This document shows positions 34,296 to 45,690 of a stretch of 64,000 bases of DNA, in pieces. The first letter of the stretch is position 1, and each line of letters starts with the position of its first letter. Origin of the DNA: Zymoseptoria tritici IPO323 (lineage: Eukaryota; Ascomycota; Dothideomycetes; Mycosphaerellales; Mycosphaerellaceae); NCBI RefSeq assembly GCF_000219625.1, contig NC_018203.1, positions 543,045 through 607,044 on the forward strand. Reading direction: 5' to 3'. The notes below the pieces were generated by a model that made no database searches, was not told the origin of the DNA, and saw only the letters and a list, made by a program, of their open reading frames with translations. The translations under genes and the position numbers were made by a program.

Positions 34296-35505
34296 GGTTC
34301 TAGATATATTTCCTCGTCGAGGGGGCCCTCGAGGTATACCGTAATAACGTCCATTTGGTACACTACTAGTCCTCGTATAGCCGTAATAGCTAAGAGGATT
34401 AGTAGGCTTTCGAGACGGACAATAGGCGTAAAGGTTTCGAAGTAATCGACGCCGTATTGTTAGCTAAATCCCCTAGCAATAAGCCTTGCTTTATACTTAT
34501 CGATCTGTCCGTTAGGAAGTAGTTTTATCTTAAAAACCTACTTCGAGGAAACGAGGTTTATCCGGGTACCTTATAGAGTAGATAGCTCGTTTCCCGGTAA
34601 GATCTCGAGCGTTCCTATTAATAAAAGGGATTATATCTCGTCGTCGATAGCCTGTTTCTATTCCCGGCTTTGCTTACTACTTATAGCCTCGTTATAAGTA
34701 GTAGGCGTAGGAATTTCCGTCGTAGGGGAGTAGTCGACCTTTCGTACTTCTAGCCGGTATCTACTAGGTGCTCTTCGCTCCCGAGTAGGTCTACCGTTCG
34801 TAGAAGGTTCCGTATCGTTCGTAGTAAGCCTCCGGGGGCGTACTACTATAGTATCGTCGATATCCTCGTTAGGATCGTTGTTGTCTTCGTTCGTACTATC
34901 GTTTATAGACTCGGTAGCCTCTCTTCCTTCCTCGTCTTCCTCGTCGGGGTCGAAGTCGTACTCCTCGGTAGTACTAGGCGTAGTCTCGATAGGTATAGCT
35001 TCTATACCTATTATATTCGCCGGGTAGAAGACGTCTCCTCCGCGGGTATCTTCGTCGAATCGTATAGACGTAGCGAGCTTTATAGCCTTTATTCGGGGGT
35101 TAAAGATCCGGTACTACTTCGTAGACGGGCTATACCCGATAAAGATGCCGGAGTATACCGAGTCTTCTAGCTTATCTACTCGTTGCTCGTTCGGTATAAG
35201 CGTATAGGTTATATACCCGAATACTCGAAGATGTTTCCCGCTAGGCTTCGTACCGGTAAAGAGCTCCTCGGGGGTCTTATCTTATCCTTTCCTCGGGATC
35301 CGGTTCCTTAAGTAATAGGCCGTACTTATAGCCTCGCCCTAAAGGAACTTAGGTAACCTCGAGTTACCTAGTAGGGACTTAGCTAAAGTAACGAGCGTAC
35401 GGTTCTATCGTTCGGCTACGCTGTTCTACTCCGGCGTATACGGGACTATAGGCTCTATATCAACGTCCTCGAAAAGATTCCCGAGCTTTATAAGCTCTTT
35501 AGCGT

Positions 35506-35519
35506 TATCCCGGCGAATA
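35506..35519. repeat. LINE-B target-site duplication, 3' copy
   Basis: TATCCCGGCGAATA here and at 41107-41120. Confidence 0.9.
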
Positions 35520-35728
35520 TTGTTTTGTTGTTTGTTTGTTCCATTTACGTCCTGTAGGAGTCTATGACTATGTAGGACGGCTGTCTCGCGACAGTAGTCT
35601 ATCTATGTACAATCGTTGTTCTCTCGTATCTCTTAACCTTAGGGAAAGACCCGTGCCTAGGATAGTAGCAAGCTAGTATCGAAGGACTTTAAAGAAAGAC
35701 AAATAAGGAAAAGTAAAAGGAGTGTAGG

Positions 35729-38700
35729 CTAGACGGTCTCGTCTTCGCCTCTTGCTAGGTGCCAGGACCTAGAAGCAATCTTTGTATCCGAGAGAAAGGT
35801 AGTAAGGTGTTTCCGGAGTTCCTTATCTTCTACTATTTCTAGTAGAGATTGTGCTTGTCGTAGCGGTAGTAGCCTAAATACATTGTAGATAGGGCAGCTA
35901 TATACGAGGTGTTCTGCTGTTTCTCGTCGTCCGTAAGGGCAGTCTAGCGTCGTTGCGTATCTAAAGCGATAGAGATAGGACTTTAGGTATCCGTGTCCTA
36001 ATAGGATAGTATAGAAGGCACTAGTTAAAGCGCGTCTTCCTCCTATTCTATGTTTTCCTAGCGAGCTCTATAGAAATCGACTAAGGTAGCTATTTATATT
36101 CCTAGGTACCTTATTAATCTCCCGTTGTCTTGCTATTTCGTATCGGGTTTTCCAGACGCTAAAGAGATCGTCTTTTGCGTAGTTAGCCCTCTCGTATTCT
36201 ACGAAATGCTTGTATTGTCGGAGTCGATAACAGAGTAGTTATATCTGTGTTCTCTATCGTTTTTGCGGAAGTATCTCTCTCGAGTCTTCGTATCGGACTT
36301 CTCGCGTATCCGAAGGCGCGCTTTAGATAGCGAGTCTTACAGGGTAGTTTTCGGGTAGCTTTGCTGCGCGTAGAGAGTATAAAATTAACTGTCTCTCTAG
36401 GCGTAGATCCGGGGGGAAGAGATTTAACTCTACTTCGGACAGGATGTTTAGGGCGGTACGGAAAACGCCTAGGATCTTCCTACAAGCTTTACTTTATAGA
36501 GATACTAGAGGTTTTATGCTCTTTTTCGACCGCTACTAAACCGGGGCCCCGTAGTCTGCTATTATAGTAACGTAGGCTAGGTAGATCTTTCTTAACGATA
36601 TAGAAGATAGACCGCGTTCGGTATTTGCTAGTCTTTCTAATCGATAGAATGCCGCTTGTACTTGTGCCGATCTTATTGTAATGTGCTCCTTAAAGGTAAG
36701 ACCGGCATCTAGCTAAATCCTAAGCTACCTTATCGCTTTCTTCGCCGGGCGAACAATATCGCCGTTTAGAAGAATTACCGGGCAATCGGACCCTTTCCCT
36801 TTTAAGAAGTGTACTAGGTCTGTCTTTGCTAGGTCGAAAGTAATCGAGTTCTTCTTTCCTAGGTCTATTAGCCTTCTTGCCTTACGTTCTAGTACCTTAG
36901 AGTTCTTCTTAAGGGACGTAGACAAGGTAGATAGTCTAATATCGTCGACGTAGGAACTAGGAGTAACTCCTTATAGCGAGAAGAATATGTCGCGCGTATA
37001 GATAAGAAAGAGGATAGGAGACATCGGGCTGCCTTGCGGAACGCCGATCTCTACGTCCTAGAATTCCTGTATCTGTCTGTCGAATGCTATTCGTAGGCGT
37101 CTATTACTTATAAACGACTAAACCTAACATATAAGGCTATGCGGAAGCCTTAACTAGATTATTATTCTTAATAGTCGGTTCTTTGTAACGTAGTCGTATG
37201 CTCCTCTTACATCGAGGAAGATAACCGAAGTCTTCTTTTTCTTTCTTCGATTCTCTTCGATTTCGTTCGTTAAGAGAAGTACCGTATCGATAGCCGATTT
37301 CTTCTTTCGCCCTCCTAACTACGAGTCGTGTAGAAGGGGCTTCGTCTCTACGATAATCCCTAGGCGTTTTGCGAGTATTCTCTCGCTAATCTTGCTAAGG
37401 CAGTTTAGGAGAGAGATAACTCGGTAGGCCTTAGGGACCGAATAGTCTGGTTTTCCCGGCTTTGCTAGAACTGCGCCTGTCGCAACTTTCCAGCATCGGG
37501 GGTAGTATCCTTCGTCGAGTAGCCTACTATATGTACGTAGAAAGGTAATAGGAATAGCGCTGTACGCTTTACTAATAATAGCTTGCGTAATACCGTCTGG
37601 GCCCGGCGTTTTTCCTTTTACTATCTTCGTACTACAGGCGGCAGCGAGTTCCTCTTCGGTTAGCATAGTCCAGCCCTAATCCCCGGCTGTATACGCTTCC
37701 TAACGGCTAGGTAGAGGTTCCTTGGCAGGAGGGCGCGGAAATAAGGCTTCGGAGAAGGCCTTACATTTCCCCTCGAAAGAATCTTCGTTATTTATCGTAG
37801 GTATCTGTCTTCGGCTGCTATTCCTAGTATAGGACATAGCTTTAAAGATAGATTTCGAGTCTTCTTTTTCGAGGAAAGCGTTCTAGTAGTTCTTCTTAGC
37901 TGTTTTAATAGCTTGGAAGTACTTGTTTCTCGCTTTCGTATACGCCTCTTTCTCGTCTAGCGTCGGCATACGTCCGCAGGTAAAGATCTGTCTATATGTT
38001 CTAGACATTGTGCGGCGTAGCGTGCGTAGCTCTCTATTCCACTAAGGTTTTGCGCAGGCGTGTACTACTTTCTCTAGGATTGCTCCCCGCATCGATTCGG
38101 TAATACACAAGGTAAAGGAGTCTACGATGTCGTCGAGGGAGTTCGTATAGTTAATAGACATTGCCTTGCTTATTAGGAGATCTGTAAACAGTTCCTAATC
38201 CGCGGAAGCTATATCTAGAACTACTTTCTTCTGTTAGGCTCGATCTTGCGCGCTAATAAGGTCTATAGATATAGCCTTATAGTCTAAGCCTGTCGGAATC
38301 GTTCTCCAGTCGATTTCTTTCGTAGATAAGGATCCTCTTGTGAACGTAAGGTCTAGGACCGACTCTGCGTCTAGGTGCGGCCTATAGAAGGTCCCGACAC
38401 CTATCGTGTTACATAGAGTAAAGCCCTAGTCTTCTATCCACTCTATAAATTCGCGGGCACTAGTAGTATCCTTTCCCCTCGGATCCTAGGACGGGTGTCT
38501 AAGGTTAAAGTCTCCTACTAGTAGAGTATTTGGAAGGAACGTGTTGCGTAGAGAGTAGAGGCTTCTCTCTGTTGTTCGTCGGTTTTGCGGGTTCTCGGTA
38601 TCTCGAAGGTCTTTCTCGTTATAGAGATTAACTATCTAGATCTTGTTGCCCCTCTTGTCTAAAATAACAAAGGAAAGTATGTCGCTGTCGTCTAATAAAA

Positions 38701-38974
38701 TAGGAGAGATATTAACGTTAAGTCTTGTGCTAATATATAGCATTGTCCTTGGCCGGATCGTCGAATCCGTAGTCGTTAGGAATAGCTAGTTGTACTCCCG
38801 GTGTGCGATAGATCTTGTCTCTTTGTAGCCTATTATTAGGTCTTCTATAGTCCACGGTTCCTAGACTAGTAGAAGGTCGGCTTTCTGCTTAACCGCGACA
38901 TCTAAGGTAGACTCTATAGCCTCGATAGATCGGTTAAGATTAACGTAGAAAATCCGTAGAGAGTGTTCTAACAT
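35729..38974 (-). pseudogene. LINE-B ORF2: endonuclease and reverse transcriptase
   Basis: ATG at 38974, stop near 35731-35729. The RT segment at 37319-37666 is identical in protein to that of LINE-A (MLTEEELAAACSTKIVKGKT onwards). The same Trp/Gln-to-stop changes are present (for example KP*WNREL near 38040, AD*ELF near 38195). The catalytic YVDD is kept (about 36944-36952). Inactive. Confidence 0.85.
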
Positions 38975-40134
38975 ATAGAACGTTCTAGGGGCCTCCCTTT
39001 CTGTTGTATACGATCCTTCGCCTTCTCGACTCTTAGGCTGTCCGCGCCTACATATAGACGGTTTTAAATAGCCCTTTTTGCCTCCTCCTCGGTAGCAAAA
39101 CCTACTAGAACTATCGCCCTAGTAAGAGTCCTTCTTCTCTCTTCGTTTGTTAGCCAAATCGGGGTGCCTGCGAGTTTAAGACCTCTATTAAAGGTCTTAA
39201 TTTCTCGTTAAATGTCCTATAGGCCCGTTAGCGTGTTAAAGTTCGCGGTCGAGACGCCGTAGACTACAACCTTGTGCTAGAGAGAGTCCTCTATTACCTG
39301 TGCCTCGCCTACGATATCGGTAACCTTAGTAAGGCTATCGATCGTTCGTTAGCGGGCTTTCTCTGTTGCAAAGTTTAGGACAATGTTGCCCCGAAACGAT
39401 TTCTTTATCGCAAGGACAGCTAGCTCTTAGTCTTCGCCTTTAAGAGCGTCGTTAATTTTGTCTCGGGTTGCGATCTAGTCGAGTTCCTTCTCTTTATCCT
39501 TTAGTACAAGGATAAGAGGCATTAGTTCTACTTGTTCTTTCGGCTTGCTAGCCCTCCGGGAGACGGTCGTCTAACGTTGTTGTTGTTGTTGTTATTGTTG
39601 TGTTGTCTTTGTTATCGAGGAGGTAGAGGTAGAGGTATCGGATCCGCTATCTCCCTTAACAACGTCCGCGAAAGTAGGCTTCTTCGCCTATGCTGCTAGT
39701 TTCTTTGTTATCGTTTCTAGGTTCGAGACTTGCTTTGCGAGGATTTAGGACGTTGTCCTAAAGTCTGTACACTCGGTAAAGTGCCGAAAGACTTTAAGAA
39801 GGTCGAGAACCCGGGTTTGTTCTTCTAGAAACCCGCCTAGATCCCCTACCGCTTCGACTAGTAGCTGTCGGGCTTATAGGATCTTCTCGTTTACAGGCGT
39901 GCGAGAGAGTGTTTGTTTCTTTCCGAGAGAAGGGCTGCGAGTTAGGGAGATACTAAATTCGAAGGGGTTTTGCCTTTTCCTAGGTAGGAAAGGAATGCCG
40001 GTTCTTTTTAGTAGTTCCTCCGGCAACGGCAGGGTTTTAAGAGACTTAAACGTAACTTCCTCGTCCCCTCTAGCCGTAGCTTTTGGAGTCTAAGGGGCTG
40101 AGCTTGCGTCTGTTATTTCCGTCTCGGTAGACAT
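38968..40134 (-). pseudogene. LINE-B ORF1 (Gag-like)
   Basis: ATG at 40134 starts the same MST.TE sequence as LINE-A. The stop overlaps the ORF2 start. The Gln-codon run (about 39573-39605 on plus as GTTGTT repeats) is shorter and interrupted. In-frame stops are present. Confidence 0.72.
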
Positions 40135-41106
40135 TGTCTTGTTGTTGTTGTTTGTTATTTAAAAAGAGGCTTAGCAGTCTTACGCCGAGAGGGCTGCTTG
40201 TTCGTCTCTATTTCTAATCGCGTTCGGGTCCTAGCCTACTTGCGACACTAGGGCACTCTTCTCCCTACTATACAAGAGTATAGGAGAAGGTATACTTTAA
40301 AGAGGAGAGAAGAGATATATAAATATACCTCTACTTCTAGGAAGTACTCTAGCCTGTAGCAACGTGCGTCTTTATAGCAGGCTTAAGAGGCGTTCTGCGG
40401 GTAGCCGTAGCAGGTTCGGGACAACCTTTATCTCTAGGGAAAGGTAGGCCTATACTCTATATAGAGTATCTAGCTATATAGCTAGTACTACTACTCTTAT
40501 CCCTAGAGGTGCAAATTCGTCCTTACTAAACTACACTGCTCCTTTAGCTTCCTCTCTCGGCGGCGTAGGACAACAGGTAACTCTAGTATAGAGAGAACTA
40601 AGTGTATATGTATATATATGTTTGTATATCCTAGGAACACTGCTCTTGTTTGGCCTTTGGCTCTTTCAAAATTCGACCAAATCAGGCGTTTGATAGCTAG
40701 AATAAAAGCTCTCGTCGAGGGCTTTCAAACGGGCTACACGGCGTCCGAATCGGCGGCGTATTGGTTGTGTTGTGGTGTGTTAAAGTGTTGTAGTATAGGT
40801 TGTAAACCCTCCTTGTGTAATGCCCTAAACAGGGAATGTTTCGAGTGTGGGGGAGGTAAGGTCGGAATAAGGTTTCGGAGGTGGGGGCCAAATCCCGGAG
40901 TTCAGCAAAATTTGCACCCCAAAGGGGGCAACAAGGTAAATCTTTAAACTCTAGTAGCGGCGTAGGTTTTGAGGGCAGCGGGGTGAATGCGGGTTCGTTA
41001 GGACGGCCTTGATAAGGGCTTTCGAATAGTGCGTGTTTGGTGATGATCGGGTCACTATTGGGTGTGCAATGGAAGTGCGGATGTCGATGAGCACGTTCTG
41101 TTTCTG
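40135..41106 (-). other. LINE-B 5' UTR
   Basis: This is the non-coding leader, homologous to 28692-29655 of LINE-A. It holds short purine/pyrimidine runs and a long plus-strand chance frame (40618-40947) that I do not regard as a gene. Confidence 0.6.
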
Positions 41107-41120
41107 TATCCCGGCGAATA
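41107..41120. repeat. LINE-B target-site duplication, 5' copy
   Basis: TATCCCGGCGAATA, identical to 35506-35519. Confidence 0.9.
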
Positions 41121-42724
41121 GCTCTTAAGGTAGAGCCGCATTTCTGTTCTACTCGAGTCCGCTAACGGCGTATACGGTCGTATACCTCGTCCCTTGTCTT
41201 CGTAAGTTTAATCTAGCACTTCCGAGTATAGTCGTCCGTAATTATAAGTATATATCGATTCCCGGCGAGCGTCTTATACTTATAAGGGCCCTAAAAATCG
41301 ATATATACTCGGGCTAGAGGAGTAGTAGCTCGTTCGGGTCGTTCTCTACTTTATATACGAGTAGCCTTTGTTCGCTCGTAAGTATCGTAGAGGCTAGTAA
41401 GAGTAGGTAGCGTAGGTAGTCCCGAGAGTCCTAGGGGAGCTATAGTAAGCTTATCGTTTCCCGGGTACCCTAGACGTCTATACTAAAGTATAGAATGTTT
41501 CGAAGACTCTTTCGGTTCGGTAGAGGTAAAGCGAGTAGGTATAGACTCCTTAAGGACGTAAGAACGTCCTTATCTATAGCTAGTTACGAGGATATATTTA
41601 TCCCGTCGGATCTCGGCTTTCTCTTTACCAAAAAGAGTCGTTATATCGTTGTCGGCGAGCTACCGAATCGAAAGGAGGTTATAGCCGATGTTCGGGACGT
41701 ATAGTACGTCGGATAGCTATACTCTCTTTCCCGGGAGCTCGAATTCGATCGTTCCTTTCCCGGATATAGAGAGTTCTTTCCCGTCGGCTACGGTAATAGT
41801 ACCGCTTTCCGTACTATAGGAGGTATACTTCGACTTATCGAAAGTAATATGTTGCGAGCAGCCGGAATCTAGGACCTAATCCGGCGATTTATAACTACTA
41901 CTCTTTATAGTAGTTACGGTCTAGGCTTCCGTAATAGTCCGGGCCTCGTTCTCGGGCTCGGCGTCCTTCTCCTTAGCCTTACGAGTTCGGCACTCGCTTA
42001 TAAAGTGTCCTTTCTTCTTATAATAGAAGTACTTCTTATCTTTCTTCGAATTCGATCCGAAATCCTTCGTTTCGTTGTTCCTATTTAACTCCCTTAGTCC
42101 GGGGTTAGCCGCGGCGGCTCGGGCGAGTACCTCTTTAGTTTCTTCGAGCCCGTACTCGGTTTCCTTAAGGCGTTAGACTATATCGTCGTACGATAGCTTC
42201 GAAAGTCTAGTAGCCTTAAGAGCGAAAGTCGTAGACTTATACTCTTCTCCTAGGTACTTTAGGAGGATCGTCTTCTTCGCCGAGTCTTTCGGCGCTTCGT
42301 CCTTACTAAGGACAGCGATCTAATTCTATATCGAGGTTAATTTCGAGGCCGTTATATTAATAGAAGTAGTAAACTTTATCCTATAAAACGTCGATAGTAG
42401 AGCTTATATACGCTCTTCTCCGGTTGTCTCGTATATATTCCGGAGCTTCTCGAAGTAGGCCTTAGTATTAGTAAGTCCTAGAAGGTGTACGCGATAGCTT
42501 AGGCCCGCTACGGACTTAATAAGGGCCCTCGCCTTTATATCGTTCTTCTTCGAATCCTATTATTCGGTCCCGCCTTCTATAGTACCTGTACCGCCTTTAA
42601 TAGTCTCGAGTAGGTCCTTAGACTCGAGAATATCCTTTATAAGATCGCTCTAGTCCGGCTAGTTGTCCTTGTTTAACTCGGGAAGGTATATAGAGGCCTT
42701 CGGATCCTTAACGAAGTCGGACAT
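41121..42724 (-). pseudogene. Copia polyprotein, N-terminal part: Gag, protease, integrase
   Basis: ATG at 42724 begins MSDFVKDPKASIYLPELNKD. Gag ends in a zinc-knuckle region at about 42000-42055 that reads YFYYKKKGHFISECRTRK, where the first two Cys of CCHC have become Tyr (TGC/TGT to TAC/TAT). The protease active site DSGCSQHI is at 41846-41869. Integrase follows (RYILIITDDYTRK near 41225-41265, then KTRDEVYDR), and LINE-B cuts it at AIRRD. Stops at Trp/Gln positions are frequent. Normal products would build the particle, process the polyprotein and insert the cDNA. Confidence 0.88.
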
Positions 42725-43196
42725 GTTCGGTAATAGATATCTCGATAAATATCGATCGTATTATTATAATCTTAATACCGTTAAAACCGCGCGGTAATGT
42801 TCTATAATCGTATAGAATATAGTTGTTCTACGTTGTCGACTCGTTATGTTGTTTATTAACAAAGTCGCCTTATATTTAAATCTTTCTCGAGTCTAGATTT
42901 CTTCCGGCGGGAGGTAACGTTAAAATTTAAGTTTACGGAAAGTTGCCCGATTTAGTATAGTCGGCTTTTAAATCCGGGGAAGCAAAGTCTCGTTTCGGAC
43001 TTAGTAGATTTTTGAACCGGCGTTCGTAGGGGCGTAATGCTGAATACTGCGGCCGTGCTGAAATATACACTTCGTAGTTTTTCGAGTCGGTTGTTCGTCT
43101 CGTTTCTCGTAGAATTAGTCTCGAATTTCTCGGTGTTAGGCATTAGGCGTTGGGCGTTAGCGGGCGTTCTTAGATATATAGTTAGGTGTAATTAAA

Positions 43197-43221
43197 AGCG
43201 CGCTACTTCCGGGCTTATAAC
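43197..43221 (-). promoter_or_regulatory. Copia primer-binding site, half-tRNA(iMet) type
   Basis: Just inside the 5' LTR the minus strand reads GTTATAAGCCCGG, then GCGCGC a little further on. GTTATGAGCCC is the complement of the initiator-tRNA anticodon arm (GGGCTCATAAC), so the site fits Ty1/copia priming by a cleaved iMet tRNA with one TG-to-TA change. The match is from memory of the tRNA. Confidence 0.5.
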
Positions 43222-43495
43222 TATTAGATTTGTAAACGATAGGATTAAATTGCTTATACTAAGTAATCTATCTACCGAGGGGATTCGAGGCCCTTATATC
43301 CCCCCTCTATATATATAGATAGAATCGAGTGCGTAATCCCCTACGTAATAGCCCTGTTTCGTCCCTTTGTTTCGAGCTATATCTAGTTAGTCCCTATGTA
43401 TTAGCTATATATATCTATATATATATAGCCGAAACAGGTAGTGTATATCGTATATAGATAGTATATCCGATCGTCCGGTATCCCTTGTTCTAACA
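43222..43495 (-). repeat. Copia 5' LTR (right)
   Basis: 274 bp, starts TATTAG (TGTTGG in the left LTR) and ends CTAACA. It keeps the canonical CA end while its start is mutated; the left LTR shows the reverse. Confidence 0.9.
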
Positions 43496-43500
43496 CTTGC
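43496..43500. repeat. Target-site duplication of the Copia element, right copy (CTTGC)
   Basis: Matches 27240-27244. Confidence 0.9.
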
Positions 43501-43981
43501 TATGTTTGTACAGATTTGGGATTCCACCGCAGGTCTAGGAGAGCCACGTTGAGCTTGATAGTTGATAGCAACTTGCAAGGCCTCATTTCTGGCAGTGTTG
43601 ATGCGAGCCAGGATGAGAGTCTTGCATATCTTGCGGGGATCAGGACGGCAGGCGTGGAAGGTCTGCTCTGCAATGCAGTGACTGGCATTTAGATCTCAAG
43701 CACTCGAAGGCGAGTATCTTACCTGTCGCCGTCTCATCTTGATACAGGCTATCGAGGATGACGTGCTGCTCAAAGCCTCCGAACAGATCACTGTCCAAGC
43801 GATACTGCGAGTGCATGCCATGATGAATACCAGGGCGTCATCAGTCAATGCTGATGGTCGAGACGAAGATGACAGGAGGGACCTCGAAACAAAAGCTCCC
43901 GAGCGTCGTCTCAACAGATTCTTTGCGAATCTCTCGCCGGCCCGAGGTAGATGGCTTCCGCCAGGGATCCAGGCGCTCTGA

Positions 43982-45690
43982 TAAGCAATCCCTCTTTCAG
44001 ATCTCGGCTCGCGCAATGCGGCGGCTGACCTCGGATCGGCGAATTACTGATCGGGTTCTTCATGCCCTTCGATTTCGCTCAAGACTCGATCGTACCTGGC
44101 CCACTTCACAGCCAATGGCATCGGCGAGCGAGTCCAGATTTGGGAATGGGTGTAGTCTTCATCGACGTCATGCTGCGAGCCGCCGCAGCGAGCGTCCTTC
44201 TGAACGCTTGCTGGAAGATGATTTGAATCAGCTCTGTTACGCAAGACTTCTCGATGCTGCCGTCGATCCTCATATGCCGGGGGACCACAGACGCAGATCA
44301 TGTCACACCGCAGCATCAACGATCAGCATCGACAGAGTCCATCTTCCTCGCTGCACGACAGAACAACCTCCTACGTGGAGAGTCAACTGCGTCGAGCCTT
44401 CGGCGATCCGGAGAACGATAGCCATAATGTCATGCCCTCTAGGCTCGAGGATGTAGGGCGAAGAAGAATCCCGAACCCATCGTCTGCCTTGTCGGGCTCA
44501 TTGCGCCGTTCTTGTCCATGAAGTTCAGAATCTTGAAAATGGCGGGCTTGACGGGTGTGGCAGGACGAATTACAGTGACAGCTGCCGCACCGCATTCCGT
44601 GGGGAACCAACGCAGCTCACCCTTTACCCTGTCGAGGCAAGTATATCAAACGATAATTCTGGCTCTGAAGCGAAGGTAGCTGGTTCCAGTATGTCTCGTC
44701 TCGACGATGCGGAATCGGAATGCCAGCAGTGTTTGTTGAATGGAAGATGTCTTGGTCGACGATGTCGAGACATGTGCTATTTTCCAAATCTCCCTTCCGA
44801 AATAGCGTTCCAGGGCATCTTCGAGCAGTTCGTCAGCGCGGACAGAGTATCTCCAGTGACATTCGAGCCAGTATTACGGCGGAAGAGGATGGAACCCCAG
44901 GAGCAGGAGTCGGTGAAATGGGAAGTGCGTAGAGAACGGGCGTCGCAGGAGTGGAGGGGAGATCGTTAGTATGCTCGCTGAAGTCAGCCACCTGAAATCC
45001 CTCCGGCGCGGCCATTTTCTCCTTCCGCATACCTTCCCCAAGATCCGCCAACACTCATCGCCGTGGTTGGTGCCTCCAACTGCACCTCCACCACCTGCGA
45101 CCTCATTCACTGCGATGCTAGCACAGTCTACAACGCTTGTTCCTCTTCATTCGCACGAAGCCCGATGGGAATGATGATTAGAGTGAGGCGAAGAATGGCC
45201 GAGCGGCGACGCGAGTGGCTTGACCGTCAAGCAGCAACGCTCCCGAGCGGCGGTGGACGGGATATCGACGCAGCAGTTCAGCTGGACTCACCGTGATGAG
45301 GCGGGAGGATATTCGCCGTGGCAGGCGCAGGAGGAGTAAAGTTCGTGGCCGGTAGAATTCCGAGCGAGGGAATCGACGTTGTGCAGGCTCGTCGTAGTCG
45401 GCCTCATGTTCGTGTTCGACATTGCTGGGTGTTGCGACGTCCAGCGGAAGTTGGACGGTGTCTTCTGGCGAACGACCGGAGATGTTTGATACGAGTGATA
45501 CGAAGATCCGGCGGCGTGCTCCGGCTTGATCCCGATGCTCTCGAGACCTTCTCCTCCAAGGTCGTCGTTGAACCATATGTGTTTGTACTGTCCTTCGCAG
45601 ACGTGATCTCGTATTCGGTTCTCGTGTCGACAAACGATAGCAGGAGGTGTCGGCGCGAAGGATGGTCGATGGCGAGGTGGTCGAAATTCG
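43982..45690. other. Coding debris, no supportable gene
   Basis: Overlapping frames up to 202 codons occur on both strands. None shows a known motif or a consistent exon structure. Confidence 0.25.

Larger units (their letters stand above)
34283..35519 (-). pseudogene. Copia polyprotein, middle part: integrase tail and N-terminal reverse transcriptase
   Basis: Minus-strand translation from the right gives the integrase C-terminal region (TPEQN-type site with Q as stop, SVAERQNRTLVTLAKSLL, KTPEELFTGTKPSGKHLRVF), an acidic linker (EEYDFDPDEEDEEGRE) and the start of the RT domain (FKIKLLPNGQIDKYKARLIA, RGFS, VDYFETFTPIVRLESLLIL, YQMDVITVYLEGPLDEEIYL). The frame joins to the segments at 41121 and 28678 once the LINEs are removed. 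Several TAG/TAA replace Trp/Gln. Confidence 0.88.
35520..41106 (-). mobile_element. LINE-B: second copy of the same LINE, inverted
   Basis: The element is 5587 bp with a 14-bp target duplication and mirrors LINE-A along nearly its whole length (paired coordinates sum to about 69802). It inserted in the Copia integrase region, sense to the Copia. It has about 15 extra bases at the 5' end and a poly-Gln stretch 12 bp shorter than in LINE-A. Different target duplications show two independent insertions. Confidence 0.9.
27245..43495 (-). mobile_element. Copia-type (Ty1/copia) LTR retrotransposon, RIP-inactivated, with two nested LINEs
   Basis: Two 274-bp LTRs and a 5-bp target duplication bound the element. 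Without the two LINEs it is about 5.1 kb, normal for Copia. Minus-strand order is gag, protease, integrase, reverse transcriptase, RNase H, which is the Copia order. Many TAG/TAA codons replace expected Trp or Gln. The LINEs interrupt integrase (at 41107) and reverse transcriptase (at 28691/34283). Confidence 0.92.
27188..43981 (+). pseudogene. Small two-intron-phase gene split by the Copia insertion
   Basis: ATG at 27188 gives MARLHCSISVAVDIAADAC up to the end of the left target duplication (27244). The frame resumes without loss at 43501 on the far side of the element (YVCTDLGFHRRSRRATLSLI onwards). It runs to 43677, where GTGACT starts a likely 70-bp intron ending in GATACAG at 43747. It then continues AIEDDVLLKASEQITVQAIL to TGA at 43979-43981. 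Joined parts 27188-27244, 43501-43677 and 43748-43981 give 155 codons plus stop, all in phase. I do not recognise the protein; further exons upstream are possible. A minus-strand exon-like frame also exists across 43501-44016, so strand is not certain. Confidence 0.42.

Noticed and set aside
36361..36567. 68-codon frame occurring in both LINE copies (33235-33441 minus, 36361-36567 plus)
   Set aside because: It is the antisense shadow of ORF2 in the two inverted LINEs, so its duplication and conservation carry no separate meaning.
28679..41120. Shared target motif (CCG-CGAA) for the two LINE insertions
   Set aside because: The similarity is only seen when the two sites are compared in opposite orientation relative to the LINE, so it is not a common nick site.
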